From NCBI GenBank assembly GCA_019752595.1, contig JAIELV010000001.1, positions 682,394 to 726,239 on the forward strand: a stretch of DNA of 43,846 bases, written 5' to 3'. Position numbers and translations under genes: made by a program. Shown here piece by piece: positions 1 to 8,958 of the stretch. The notes beneath the pieces are model-generated. The model was not told the origin of the DNA. It ran no database searches and worked only from the letters and a program-made list of their open reading frames with translations. Numbering within the stretch: position 1 is the first letter of the stretch; every line of letters starts with the position of its first letter. The stretch comes from Patescibacteria group bacterium. Its GTDB lineage: Bacteria; Patescibacteriota; Minisyncoccia; Phycocordibacterales; Phycocordibacteraceae.

Positions 1-133
1 ATACCGAAAGTTTCTTACGACCCTTGCGACGACGTCTCTGGAGGACCTTCTTTCCTGTTGCTGAAGCCGTTCGCACTAAAAACCCGTGCGTTGTTTTTCT
101 CTTTCTTTTTTTGGGCTGGTACGTTCTTTTCAT
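1..133 (-). CDS. rpmH: 50S ribosomal protein L34 (stop codon lies just outside window)
   Basis: Minus-strand translation [44 protein letters not shown] is canonical L34; missing from ORF track because it is short and truncated. Confidence 0.95.
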   Translation of the reverse strand, partial: MKRTYQPKKRKRKTTHGFLVRTASATGKKVLQRRRRKGRKKLSV

Positions 134-335
134 ATTCTTAGTGTGTATCCTAACATTTTCTTCTTCCAAACGGAAGAAAAAGATTTTTGAGAGACTAAGA
201 CTTGGGCAAACGCCCTGAAGTGGTCTCTCACAAAATGCTTTTTCTGTAGTGACTACTTATACACAGGTAATCCACATGTTAGTACCATGCAGGGGTGTTT
301 TCCGCAAGTTTGCCTTATTGCCCCCATAGAGGATA
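134..335. promoter_or_regulatory. Putative oriC / dnaA promoter spacer with DnaA-box-like sites (TTATACACA 257-265; TAATCCACA 268-276)
   Basis: rpmH-dnaA intergenic position; one match to TTATNCACA and an adjacent one-mismatch site. Confidence 0.6.
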
Positions 336-1694
336 ATGAACTTCACTATGGAGTTAGATACGAAGCAATTGTGGGAGAACACACTGACAAACATTGAACT
401 TTCCATATCTCCCGCGAGCTTCAAGATGTGGTTTGGTGAAACCCACATTGTTCGTATCGAGGATGGCGTCGTTTTTGTCGGGGTACCAAACCAACTTTCG
501 AAGGAGTGGATTTCCGAGCGATTCGGGAAGCTGGTATTAAAGACTTTGCGCGGGTTCGTCGACACAATACGCGGGACGGAATACATTGTTTCTAAGGAAA
601 ACCAGAGAAAAGCACCTGAAAAAGTAATTACTGAGCCAAAGTCTGAGTCAGAACTACCCCTTTCAGACTATTTCATCAACCGTTCCGATAATTTAAACCC
701 CCGATACACGTTCGAGGCATTCGTGGTGGGGCCGTTCAACGAACTTGCGTACACTGCGGCGCAAGTGGTGGTGAAAAACCCAGGAATCGCGTACAACCCC
801 CTCTTCATTTACGGAGAAACGGGGCGCGGGAAAACACACCTTATGCAGGCTGTGGGTAATCATGTGAAAAAAGCATACCCATCTAAAAAGGTCTTTTACC
901 TTACCGCTGAGCGTTTCGGCTTTGAGTTCATGAATGCGGTTAATAATCGCTCTATCCCGCAATTTAAGGAGAAATACCGCGGATACGACGTCTTGGTCGT
1001 TGACGATATTCAGTTCTTTTCAAAAAAGGGCACTATCCAGGAAGAATTCTTCCATTTGTTCAATACGTTGCATGATGCGAACAAGCAAATCGTTTGTTCT
1101 TCAGATAAACACCCAAATCTCATCCCCGATATCACCGAGCGCTTGAAATCGCGTTTTGTGGCGGGAATGGCTGTGGCTATCAATGAGCCCGACCACGAAT
1201 CGCGCATGGCAATCATAAAAACAAAAGCAGAGTCAATGAATTTAACGCTTTCAGATGCCACAATAGAGAACCTTTCTTTGGCGGTCCCTGGAAACATTAG
1301 GGAAATTGAGGGGATGTTGAATAATATTCTCTGCCAAATGCAGCTCAAGGGAACGCTTTCGGAAGAACAAATCCGCGATCTTATTAAAACCACCACACGA
1401 CCAAAGCGTACCGTGTCTGTGAAGCACGTAATAGCGAAAATTGCCGAGTTCTATAACATCGACGAGGTGCATATGTACGCAAAGACGCGCAAGCGGGAGA
1501 TTGTGAAACCGCGCCAAATTATTATGTTTATTTTGAGGGAGGATTTCCACCTGTCGTATCCTGCGATTGGTTCGGTGTTTGGGGGAAGAGACCACACAAC
1601 CGTTATTCATGCATGTGAAAAGGTGCGCGGTGACATTGCGGGGGACGAAGAGCTGCGCTCTCAGGTAGAAGAAATTCGCAGTATGTTGAAATAG
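336..1694 (+). CDS. dnaA: Chromosomal replication initiator DnaA (start could be 348)
   Basis: GETGRGKTHLMQAVGN Walker A, VDDIQFF Walker B, C-terminal DnaA-box binding helix GGRDHTTVIHA. Confidence 0.98.
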   Translation: MNFTMELDTKQLWENTLTNIELSISPASFKMWFGETHIVRIEDGVVFVGVPNQLSKEWISERFGKLVLKTLRGFVDTIRGTEYIVSKENQRKAPEKVITEPKSESELPLSDYFINRSDNLNPRYTFEAFVVGPFNELAYTAAQVVVKNPGIAYNPLFIYGETGRGKTHLMQAVGNHVKKAYPSKKVFYLTAERFGFEFMNAVNNRSIPQFKEKYRGYDVLVVDDIQFFSKKGTIQEEFFHLFNTLHDANKQIVCSSDKHPNLIPDITERLKSRFVAGMAVAINEPDHESRMAIIKTKAESMNLTLSDATIENLSLAVPGNIREIEGMLNNILCQMQLKGTLSEEQIRDLIKTTTRPKRTVSVKHVIAKIAEFYNIDEVHMYAKTRKREIVKPRQIIMFILREDFHLSYPAIGSVFGGRDHTTVIHACEKVRGDIAGDEELRSQVEEIRSMLK

Positions 1695-1908
1695 GTATGG
1701 AAAAGGTGAGGAAAAAACTACTTGAGCGCTGTGGGAAAGATTTGCTACGCGCGCAACACACACCCACCACAACACCTTACCCACTACATTTCTAATGTTT
1801 TCCACCGCGTCAAAAAATTAAAAACCTGGAAACACAAACAAAACAAAGACTTAAAAAGAAATCCCCACTTTAAACACCCCATAATAATAAAAATCTTTCT
1901 TTACCTTT

Positions 1909-3009
1909 ATGAAAATAGAAATCCTCAAAGAGAATCTGGAAAAAGCGGTGAGTGTTGTTTCGAGGGTAAGTAATAAGAATTTATCCCTCCCTGTGCTTGG
2001 GTGTGTGGTGTTTCAGGTTGAGAAAGATAGGGTGGTTTTGAAGGCAACGAATCTTGATGTGAGTATAGAAGTTACTTTGAAGGCTAAGGTTATGGAGGTT
2101 GGAGTGGTTGCTGTTCCCGCGCACACACTCGCACAAACTATTTCTGCACTCACCGACCAAAGACTTACCCTCAAGGTCACAGGGAACATGATGGTTTTAG
2201 AGGGGGAACGCGGTACAACCTCAATTACCACTATTGATTCTACTGAGTTCCCTACACTTCCTTTTGTGAAGGAGGGTTCTGGTAGTTCTGTTCGTTTATC
2301 AGCGCGCGACCTTACAACGGCGCTTCGCTCTGTCGCATTTGCAGCATCTGTTTCGAGTGTAAAACCAGAACTTTCCTCCGTGTTTCTTTCTTTTGAAGGC
2401 GGCAACTTGGTTGCGGCGGCGACAGACTCATTTCGTCTCGCGGAGGTAAAAATCCCAGTTTCCGTTAAAACAGCCATACAGGGCGTTCTTTTACCAGCTC
2501 GTAATGTGCCCGACATACTTAGAACCCTTGAGGGGGTCGCTGAGGTTGAAATTAGAGTAGGAGACAATCAGTGTTCGTTTTTTAGTGAAAACGGGTTTGT
2601 AACCTCACGTCTCATTGATGGGGCTTTTCCAGATTACAAAGCAATTATTCCGAAAGATTCAGTGGCGAGCGCAACGTGCCTCAAGGAAGACGCAGTCTCT
2701 GTCTTTAAAAAGGTTGCCATCTTTACTGATTCATTCAACCACGTGCATTTGTCCTTTAAACCATCAGACAAAGTGTTCACGGTTCGCGCGGCAAACACGC
2801 CCGTTGGGGAAACAGTCGACCACATCCCCGCGGCGCTTGAGGGAGAAGATATCGATATTAATTTCAATGCGCGCTACATAACCGATGCGCTCCCAGTTAT
2901 TGGTGGTGACAGTGTTACATTTTCAACCGCAGGGCACGGGAAACCCATGATTATGACCGACGTGCCCCACAAAGGATTCACGTACCTGGTAATGCCGATG
3001 AATCGGTAG
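1909..3009 (+). CDS. dnaN: DNA polymerase III beta sliding clamp
   Basis: 366 aa, DnaN architecture, C-terminal YLVMPMNR, immediately downstream of dnaA. Confidence 0.97.
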   Translation: MKIEILKENLEKAVSVVSRVSNKNLSLPVLGCVVFQVEKDRVVLKATNLDVSIEVTLKAKVMEVGVVAVPAHTLAQTISALTDQRLTLKVTGNMMVLEGERGTTSITTIDSTEFPTLPFVKEGSGSSVRLSARDLTTALRSVAFAASVSSVKPELSSVFLSFEGGNLVAAATDSFRLAEVKIPVSVKTAIQGVLLPARNVPDILRTLEGVAEVEIRVGDNQCSFFSENGFVTSRLIDGAFPDYKAIIPKDSVASATCLKEDAVSVFKKVAIFTDSFNHVHLSFKPSDKVFTVRAANTPVGETVDHIPAALEGEDIDINFNARYITDALPVIGGDSVTFSTAGHGKPMIMTDVPHKGFTYLVMPMNR

Positions 3010-3015
3010 TAGCGC

Positions 3016-3279
3016 ATGAAGCGAGCCGCTTCTTTTTTAGACAGGTTCCAAAATCTTACACCGCCGAATGATGCGGTGCGAAAAACAGTTGCAGAGGTGA
3101 TAAAAAATATCGCGGGGGTGTCCATTACGCGTGAGCAAGTAAAAATAACTCGCGATGTCGCATTTATTACATGTTCTTCCATTGCAAGAAATGCAATTCG
3201 AAGAGTGCGTAGTGATATTCTTGAAGAACTTGCAAAACGGTTGCCCAAAGCGCGCGAATTAGTGCGCGATATCCGCTAA
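3016..3279 (+). CDS. Small DUF721/DciA-like protein (putative)
   Basis: 87 aa; VKITRDVAFITCSSIARNAIRRVRSDILEELAKRLPKARELVRDIR resembles the DUF721 KH-like core; directly behind dnaN. Confidence 0.5.
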   Translation: MKRAASFLDRFQNLTPPNDAVRKTVAEVIKNIAGVSITREQVKITRDVAFITCSSIARNAIRRVRSDILEELAKRLPKARELVRDIR

Positions 3280-3301
3280 ACGTTAGTGAAAAATAGTAGG
3301 G

Positions 3302-5494
3302 CTACTGCAGAATAACGGAGCCGTCAGCGTATCCGTTCTGTGACGCCCAGGTGCGCACCGCCCACTCCCACCGCGGGAATTGGGGGTCGACGCTCTGCTC
3401 TCTCGGAGAAGGGCCACGCGGGTCATCTTTTGAGACCCAGTAGAGTATTGAGTGTACGTTTACGGTAATTCTATTTTTCGTTAACCCCTGGTATCCAGGT
3501 TGTATGGGTTGCCCGCTGAATGCATCCACTTTGGCAACTTGATCGCCCTGCCAAATACCACGCAGTATTGGTTTGTCCGTTTCACTCGTGGCAATTCTCG
3601 ATTCGGGGAACGGGGTGTCGGGGTATTTGGTGAATGCATATTCCATAAACTCATGCCACAACGGCGCGACGATAAACCCAGCGATTTTCTTTTCCATTGG
3701 AGAGTTGTCGTTATTCCCCGCCCACGCCCCCGCAACGACGTGCGGTGTGTAGCCCAAGACCCATGCGTCGCGGTAATCGTTCGTAGTACCCGTTTTTGCG
3801 GCCACGTGTTTGCCAGGGAAGTGTAGTGGTGACGCCGCCCCCAATTCTGGAGTACGCGCCACGTTGTCTGAAAGCACATCTGAAATTGAGAGCGCAACGT
3901 CAGGGTCAAGCGCCTGTTGAGGGGAAAGCGGGTACTCTTTTACCACGTTTCCTCCGCGGTCTTCTATTTTTATAATCGCGCGATGAGGGTTTCGTACGCC
4001 CTCATTTGCAAACACGCTATACGCCGACGTCATATCAAGCAAGGTTACTTCGCCCCCACCCAATACGAGCGTTAGTCCGTACCGATCGGGGTCGTTTAAG
4101 GTTGAAATCCCCATTACTTTCGCGAGGCGAAGTGCGTTTTGAATACCGACGAGGTAGAGCGCCTGGACTGCAGGAACGTTAATTGATTGTGCGAGGGCGT
4201 TTCGAATAGTCATCGGGCCGCGGAACTTATCATCGTAGTTCCCTGGTGAATAGCAGGGCGGTTCGCTCGAAAGATCAGTTACGGGGCATGCAGTTGAAAA
4301 CTGAATGGGTACATCAAAGAGCACGGTGTCGGGCGTGTACCCCGCTAAAAAGGCTGCGGCGTACACAAAGGGCTTAAAGCTTGAGCCTGGCTGTCGATTA
4401 GCAAGCGCAATGTTGTATGCCCCGTCGATATCATTGTTGAAGTAATCGCGAGAACCCGCCATCGCAAGGATGTCGCCCGTTTTTGGGTCAATCGCTACCA
4501 GCGCAGCGTTTGAGGCGTTAAAGTTTTTTTCGTTCTCTTCCCCGTATTTTTTCACCACCTCTTCGGCTTTTGCTTCAAGATCGGCGTCGAGGGTTGTGAT
4601 AATTCTCCAGCCAGATTCTTCAAGCGTTCGGCGCCCGTACTCACGCTCTAGCTGTTCGCGCACGTAAAATACAAAGTGGGGCGCGCGTACACCCGAGACC
4701 GCCTGAGGGGCAAACGTGACCACTTCTTTTTTCGCCACTTCAAATTCTTCGTCAGTAATCTTCCCGAGCTCTTTCATGCGGGCGAGCACTACATTTTTTC
4801 TGTTTTCGAGCGCGTCTTTGTGGTTGCCGTATGGAGAATAGTACGTGGGCGCTTGGGGTAGGGCGGCAAGGTAGGCTGCTTCCGCGAGGCTGACCTCTTT
4901 TGCGCTTTTGCCAACAAACTTTTGACTCGCTTCTTCAATGCCATACACTGAACCGCCGTACGGGCTTTCGTTCAAGTAGAGTTCCAAAATTTGGTCCTTC
5001 GTGAGCACTTGCTCAAGCTTTATTGAAAGCACCCACTCTTTAATTTTTCTAGTGACTGTTTGGTCGGTGGTGAGAATTGAATTTTTTACCACTTGCTGGG
5101 TAATAGTTGAACCTCCTTGGGTGTATCCCCCAGGAATCAGGTTTGCCAGAACCGCGCGGATAATAGAAGAAACACGGATGCCGTTGTGTTGGTAGAAATC
5201 CGCGTCCTCGATAGCGAGGGTTGCTGCCACTATATTTTTAGAAACTTCCGAAAGCGGGACGATAGTTCGAGTCACATCTTGGCTCAAATCGTCAAGAAGA
5301 ACCTCACCCGTACGGTCGTATATTTTTGTTGACTGCTCAACTTTTCGTTCTTGTAGGGATGCGATGTCGGGGATTTTTAACGTTGCTGCCCAAATTAAAA
5401 TTGCCCCCACGACAATGAGCGCTGAAGATGCGCCAATCAGAAAAATTTCTCGGCGTTTTTTGAGAGCTTTTCGCAACATGCCCATATGGTACAT
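3302..5494 (-). CDS. Penicillin-binding protein 1A (GT51 transglycosylase + transpeptidase); start 5479-5494 more likely than ORF start 5650
   Basis: EDADFYQHNGI, GGSTITQQVVKN, QPGSSFKPFVYAAA, AAKTGTTNDYRDAW. Confidence 0.93.
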   Translation of the reverse strand: MYHMGMLRKALKKRREIFLIGASSALIVVGAILIWAATLKIPDIASLQERKVEQSTKIYDRTGEVLLDDLSQDVTRTIVPLSEVSKNIVAATLAIEDADFYQHNGIRVSSIIRAVLANLIPGGYTQGGSTITQQVVKNSILTTDQTVTRKIKEWVLSIKLEQVLTKDQILELYLNESPYGGSVYGIEEASQKFVGKSAKEVSLAEAAYLAALPQAPTYYSPYGNHKDALENRKNVVLARMKELGKITDEEFEVAKKEVVTFAPQAVSGVRAPHFVFYVREQLEREYGRRTLEESGWRIITTLDADLEAKAEEVVKKYGEENEKNFNASNAALVAIDPKTGDILAMAGSRDYFNNDIDGAYNIALANRQPGSSFKPFVYAAAFLAGYTPDTVLFDVPIQFSTACPVTDLSSEPPCYSPGNYDDKFRGPMTIRNALAQSINVPAVQALYLVGIQNALRLAKVMGISTLNDPDRYGLTLVLGGGEVTLLDMTSAYSVFANEGVRNPHRAIIKIEDRGGNVVKEYPLSPQQALDPDVALSISDVLSDNVARTPELGAASPLHFPGKHVAAKTGTTNDYRDAWVLGYTPHVVAGAWAGNNDNSPMEKKIAGFIVAPLWHEFMEYAFTKYPDTPFPESRIATSETDKPILRGIWQGDQVAKVDAFSGQPIQPGYQGLTKNRITVNVHSILYWVSKDDPRGPSPREQSVDPQFPRWEWAVRTWASQNGYADGSVILQ

Positions 5495-5501
5495 TACCTT
5501 C

Positions 5502-6707
5502 ATGTTTGGGAAGTCCTTGCCCCCCGTATCTACCGACGAAGCAAAGATAGAGGAACTTACCTCGCGTGGCGTGGAGGAAATCATACCGTCAGCGGATTCT
5601 TTGAAAAAACTCTTGCGCTCGGGCAAGCGGTTGCGCATTAAACTCGGCATTGATCCTACGAGCCCACATTTACACCTTGGGCGCTCGGTGCCGCTTCTAA
5701 AATTAAGAGATTTTCAAAACCTCGGGCACACGGTTGTGTTCATTATCGGAGACGCGACAGGCGTGGTGGGAGATACATCTGACAAAGACGCTGAACGCCC
5801 GATGCTTACAGAAGCGCAGGTGAAAGAAAATTTGGCGACATATGTGGCACAAGTTTCAAAAATTCTGGATAAAAATCTTTTAGAGGTTCGCAGAAATTCA
5901 GAATGGCTCTTGAAATTGAATTATCGGGACATCGGCGAACATGCAGATCAGTTTTCGGTTTCAGATTTTATTGCACGCGACAATATAAAAAAACGCCTCG
6001 ACACGGGGAAGCGAGTGTCACTTCGTGAAGTTCTGTACCCCCTGATGCAAGGGTACGACTCCGTTGCGATACAGGCAGATGTCGAACTTGGCGGGACGGA
6101 CCAACGTTTTAATCTTTTGGCGGGAAGAGGGCTTCAAGAAAAATACAAACAGGCACCGCAACATATTGTGATGACTGAACTCATACTCGGGACTGATGGA
6201 AGGAAAATGAGCTCGAGTTGGGGGAATACCGTCAACCTTTCCGAAAACCCGCGCGACATGTTCGGGAAAATAATGAGCGTCCCCGACGATCTCGTTAAAA
6301 CCTACTTCACACACCTCACGCGGGTGTCTATGCCAGAAGTTGATATACATCTGGCAAAGCACCCCAAGGAGGCCAAGATGGCACTTGCGGAAGAGATAAC
6401 GCGCATGTACCACGGAGATGCTGTGGCAAAAAAAGCTCGCGCAGATTTTGATGTCGCTTTTTCAAAAGGGGGGGCGCCCGAAGACGTAACGACACTTGTG
6501 CTTGCAGGGACTCCCAAAGAAACCCTTGTTCTGAATGGCGTTGTTGCTTCAAATAGCGAATTTACAAGACTTATGACGAGCGGGGCTATAAGTTTGGTGG
6601 CTTCAGGTGAAAAAATTATATCCCCAGAAGCGTTTCCTATTGGTGAAGTGGTTCGTATCGGGAAGCATCGTTTTGTGAAAATAATTGTTAAACAAAATCC
6701 CGCCTAA
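5502..6707 (+). CDS. tyrS: Tyrosyl-tRNA synthetase
   Basis: GIDPTSPHLHLGRSVPLLKLRDFQNLGH, KMSSSWGN, C-terminal S4-like domain. Start trimmed to MFGKSL. Confidence 0.93.
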   Translation: MFGKSLPPVSTDEAKIEELTSRGVEEIIPSADSLKKLLRSGKRLRIKLGIDPTSPHLHLGRSVPLLKLRDFQNLGHTVVFIIGDATGVVGDTSDKDAERPMLTEAQVKENLATYVAQVSKILDKNLLEVRRNSEWLLKLNYRDIGEHADQFSVSDFIARDNIKKRLDTGKRVSLREVLYPLMQGYDSVAIQADVELGGTDQRFNLLAGRGLQEKYKQAPQHIVMTELILGTDGRKMSSSWGNTVNLSENPRDMFGKIMSVPDDLVKTYFTHLTRVSMPEVDIHLAKHPKEAKMALAEEITRMYHGDAVAKKARADFDVAFSKGGAPEDVTTLVLAGTPKETLVLNGVVASNSEFTRLMTSGAISLVASGEKIISPEAFPIGEVVRIGKHRFVKIIVKQNPA

Positions 6708-6722
6708 GGCGGGGTTTTGTTT
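6690..6722. terminator. Bidirectional terminator hairpin between tyrS and acidic microprotein
   Basis: aaacaaaatcccgcc-taa-ggcggggttttgttt inverted repeat; tyrS stop TAA is in the loop. Confidence 0.85.
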
Positions 6723-6894
6723 AAAATTTCTCTTCTTCAGCGATGTCATCCATCCACTCGTCCTCCTCTTCTTCGGGGATTTCCTCGGGTTCTTTCAGGG
6801 GGTCAACAACAGCATCTTCGTCGATGTCATCGTCGTCGGTTTTCTTTTTCTTGAAGTCGTCGTCTTCTTTCGGTTTCTTGGATTTTCCAGCCAT
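6721..6894 (-). CDS. 57-aa strongly acidic microprotein
   Basis: Minus-strand MAGKSKKPKEDDDFKKKKTDDDDIDEDAVVDPLKEPEEIPEEEEDEWMDDIAEEEKF*; below the track length cutoff; flanked by terminator. Confidence 0.65.
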   Translation of the reverse strand: MAGKSKKPKEDDDFKKKKTDDDDIDEDAVVDPLKEPEEIPEEEEDEWMDDIAEEEKF

Positions 6895-6980
6895 ATAGAT
6901 TAAGTGGCTACATTTCTAAAGATGCCTTGGGGACGGACTATTTTTAACAGAAACAGTGCATTTGGCAAGAAGGGGAAGAC

Positions 6981-7493
6981 CTACTTGTGGGGATTGCCTA
7001 AAACACGAATGGTGGCTGTGTGCGCAATGCCAAGCGCTATCGCATCGTATTCGTCGTCGTGACGTTTCTGTTTCGGAAGAATAATCAGGCGCTCCACCAT
7101 ACGAATGACCGCATCTTTCGTAGCATTACCCGAGCCAGTAACTGCAATTTTTACTGCTTGCGGTGAATACTCGGTCATTGTGAGTCCTTCATTTGCAGCT
7201 GCAAGCTGGATAACACCGCGCGCTTCAGCAACCTTCATTGCAGTCTTTTGGTTTTTTGTGAAAAAAAGCGTCTCGATTGCGAACGTCTCGGGTTCATATT
7301 TTTTTATCAGTTTCGTGAGATGTGCATAAATTTCCGCGAGTATTTTTGGGAAGGTATCTTTTTTGGGCGTAAAACATTCTGAGTGTACGAGCGCCTTTCC
7401 TTCAAACACCGCAATGCCGATGCGGTCGTATCCTGGGTCAATAGCGATGGAGACTGGTTTTCGGTTTCCTGTTTCTGGTTTTATTCTTTGCAC
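6981..7493 (-). CDS. ruvC: Holliday junction resolvase RuvC (N-terminal start uncertain)
   Basis: SIAIDPGYDRIGIAVFE, FAIETLFFTKNQKTAMKVAEARGVIQLAA. Confidence 0.93.
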   Translation of the reverse strand: MQRIKPETGNRKPVSIAIDPGYDRIGIAVFEGKALVHSECFTPKKDTFPKILAEIYAHLTKLIKKYEPETFAIETLFFTKNQKTAMKVAEARGVIQLAAANEGLTMTEYSPQAVKIAVTGSGNATKDAVIRMVERLIILPKQKRHDDEYDAIALGIAHTATIRVLGNPHK

Positions 7494-7541
7494 CTCCGTA
7501 TTCTATGCTGAAACCTAAGCCCTGGCACCTGGAACCTGGCT

Positions 7542-8075
7542 TCACTCGGCATTTGTGGATACGTTTTCAACATCATCGCGCGCTTCAAGTGCCTCTACGA
7601 GCACGTCTAGTTTTTCTGCGTCTTCATCAGAGAGGGGAATGGTTGTGGTTGCCTGCCATGCCCCCTCTGTGTCTTTAGAAAACGCCCACGATGCAGAACC
7701 AGGAGTTGCCAGAGCGTACCCCATTTCTGAGAGGAGGTGTTTCAATTCCTGCGACGTTCTGTTTTTGCTGTCGGTAAAAGTATCAATAAGTACGGCAACG
7801 CCTCCAGGCCCGTATGTTTCATAGGTAATTTGTTCTAGCGTTGCGCCCCCCGCCCCCGTACCGCGCTCTACTGCACGCGCGATGTTTTCTTTCGGCATAT
7901 TAATCGTGCGCGCCCGTTCGATAACGGTGCGTAAGTTAGGACTATTCACGTCGCCGTTTGCTAACCGCGATTCAACTGAAATTAAGCGAGCAAATTTTGA
8001 AAATTCCTTACTTCGCTTTTTGTCTTCCTTGCCCTTCTTTTCTTTTATCTGTTTCCACTTTGAATGGCCTGCCAT
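7542..8075 (-). CDS. yebC: YebC/PmpR (TACO1) family protein
   Basis: MAGHSKWKQIKEKKGKEDKKRSKEFSKFARLI; start trimmed from 8099. Confidence 0.95.
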   Translation of the reverse strand: MAGHSKWKQIKEKKGKEDKKRSKEFSKFARLISVESRLANGDVNSPNLRTVIERARTINMPKENIARAVERGTGAGGATLEQITYETYGPGGVAVLIDTFTDSKNRTSQELKHLLSEMGYALATPGSASWAFSKDTEGAWQATTTIPLSDEDAEKLDVLVEALEARDDVENVSTNAE

Positions 8076-8091
8076 AGAGGAGAGGATACCA

Positions 8092-8880
8092 CTACCCATC
8101 GGTTACGGGGGCAGAAAGCAAAAATCCGTTGGCAAAGGTTTCAGCCGCTCGGACATCAGCATATGCGCGCTCGTATATCTGCCTCCCCCAGCGCAGAGAG
8201 ATAATTTTTTTGTTGCGCTCGAGTCCGCTTCGCAGGATGGGTAATGCGAGTGCGTACTTTCTCATACTGTAATAGCCACCGTTATGTGCGGGGCGCGGGC
8301 GGGAAACGTTGTCGCACACGTCCGCAATTTTTACCAAAAGTGCCGCGGGGTTGCGAGCCACTTTTTGTGCATAGCTGGTATAGAGGAGTATTTTTGTATC
8401 TGGGTCTGCGCTTTCTGGACTTTTTCTTTTGCTGACCGCATCCACCAAATTTTTAACTGCAAAACCAAATTCACGCTTCACGTATTTAAGAGCCCCCGCG
8501 TGGTCGTCCGTGCCCGATGATTTTACGATCCGAGCAAGTTTTTCTGGATGGTCTTCTACAGAATCGTGAAGCCCGCCCGCAATAATAATGGTCGTATCTC
8601 GCACTCCGTACGTCACCGCAAGACGGTGCATCACACGAGCCACATGATTAAACGCAGGCGAGTTGTCGTCACGCGGGTCTTCTTCGGCATAGAGCCTTTG
8701 GAGAAGGTGGAACGTGCCCATAATACAGTCGCGGTTTCCGATGCGTCTACCTGCCAAGCGGTCTCGATTGTTAGGGATTTCTCGTATCGCCCCCCTTATT
8801 TCTACTTCAAGACGAAGACCCTCAGAATCAAGCGGAATGCCGTCTCGTCGAACGCGGTCTCGATGCGCAATTGCGTCCAT
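8092..8880 (-). CDS. HD-domain (p)ppGpp-hydrolase-like (MESH1/SAH-like) protein
   Basis: FNHVARVMHRL...GGLHDSVEDHPE...EFGFAVKNLVDAVSKRK...LLVKIADVCDNV matches RelA/SpoT hydrolase HD pattern; no synthetase or TGS domains. Confidence 0.7.
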   Translation of the reverse strand: MDAIAHRDRVRRDGIPLDSEGLRLEVEIRGAIREIPNNRDRLAGRRIGNRDCIMGTFHLLQRLYAEEDPRDDNSPAFNHVARVMHRLAVTYGVRDTTIIIAGGLHDSVEDHPEKLARIVKSSGTDDHAGALKYVKREFGFAVKNLVDAVSKRKSPESADPDTKILLYTSYAQKVARNPAALLVKIADVCDNVSRPRPAHNGGYYSMRKYALALPILRSGLERNKKIISLRWGRQIYERAYADVRAAETFANGFLLSAPVTDG

Positions 8881-8958
8881 ATAATCCGCCGACTATACGC
8901 TTCGAAACTACAAAGTCAAACTTGCCTGGCTACCACCACCGAGATTTTCTTAACGGCG

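Noticed and set aside
1251-1805. Long antisense ORFs over dnaA, dnaN, polA, pilB and others in the ORF track
   Set aside because: Shadow ORFs opposite well-supported conserved genes; translations show no family signal.
1722-1973. 83-aa ORF in the dnaA-dnaN spacer
   Set aside because: Overlaps the dnaN start in another frame, low-complexity Lys/Asn-rich translation, no recognisable family.
6685-6903. Plus-strand ORF of 72 aa (FFSDVIHPLVLLFFGDFLGFF...)
   Set aside because: It is antisense to the acidic minus-strand ORF; the hydrophobic translation comes from Asp/Glu-rich codons read on the wrong strand.
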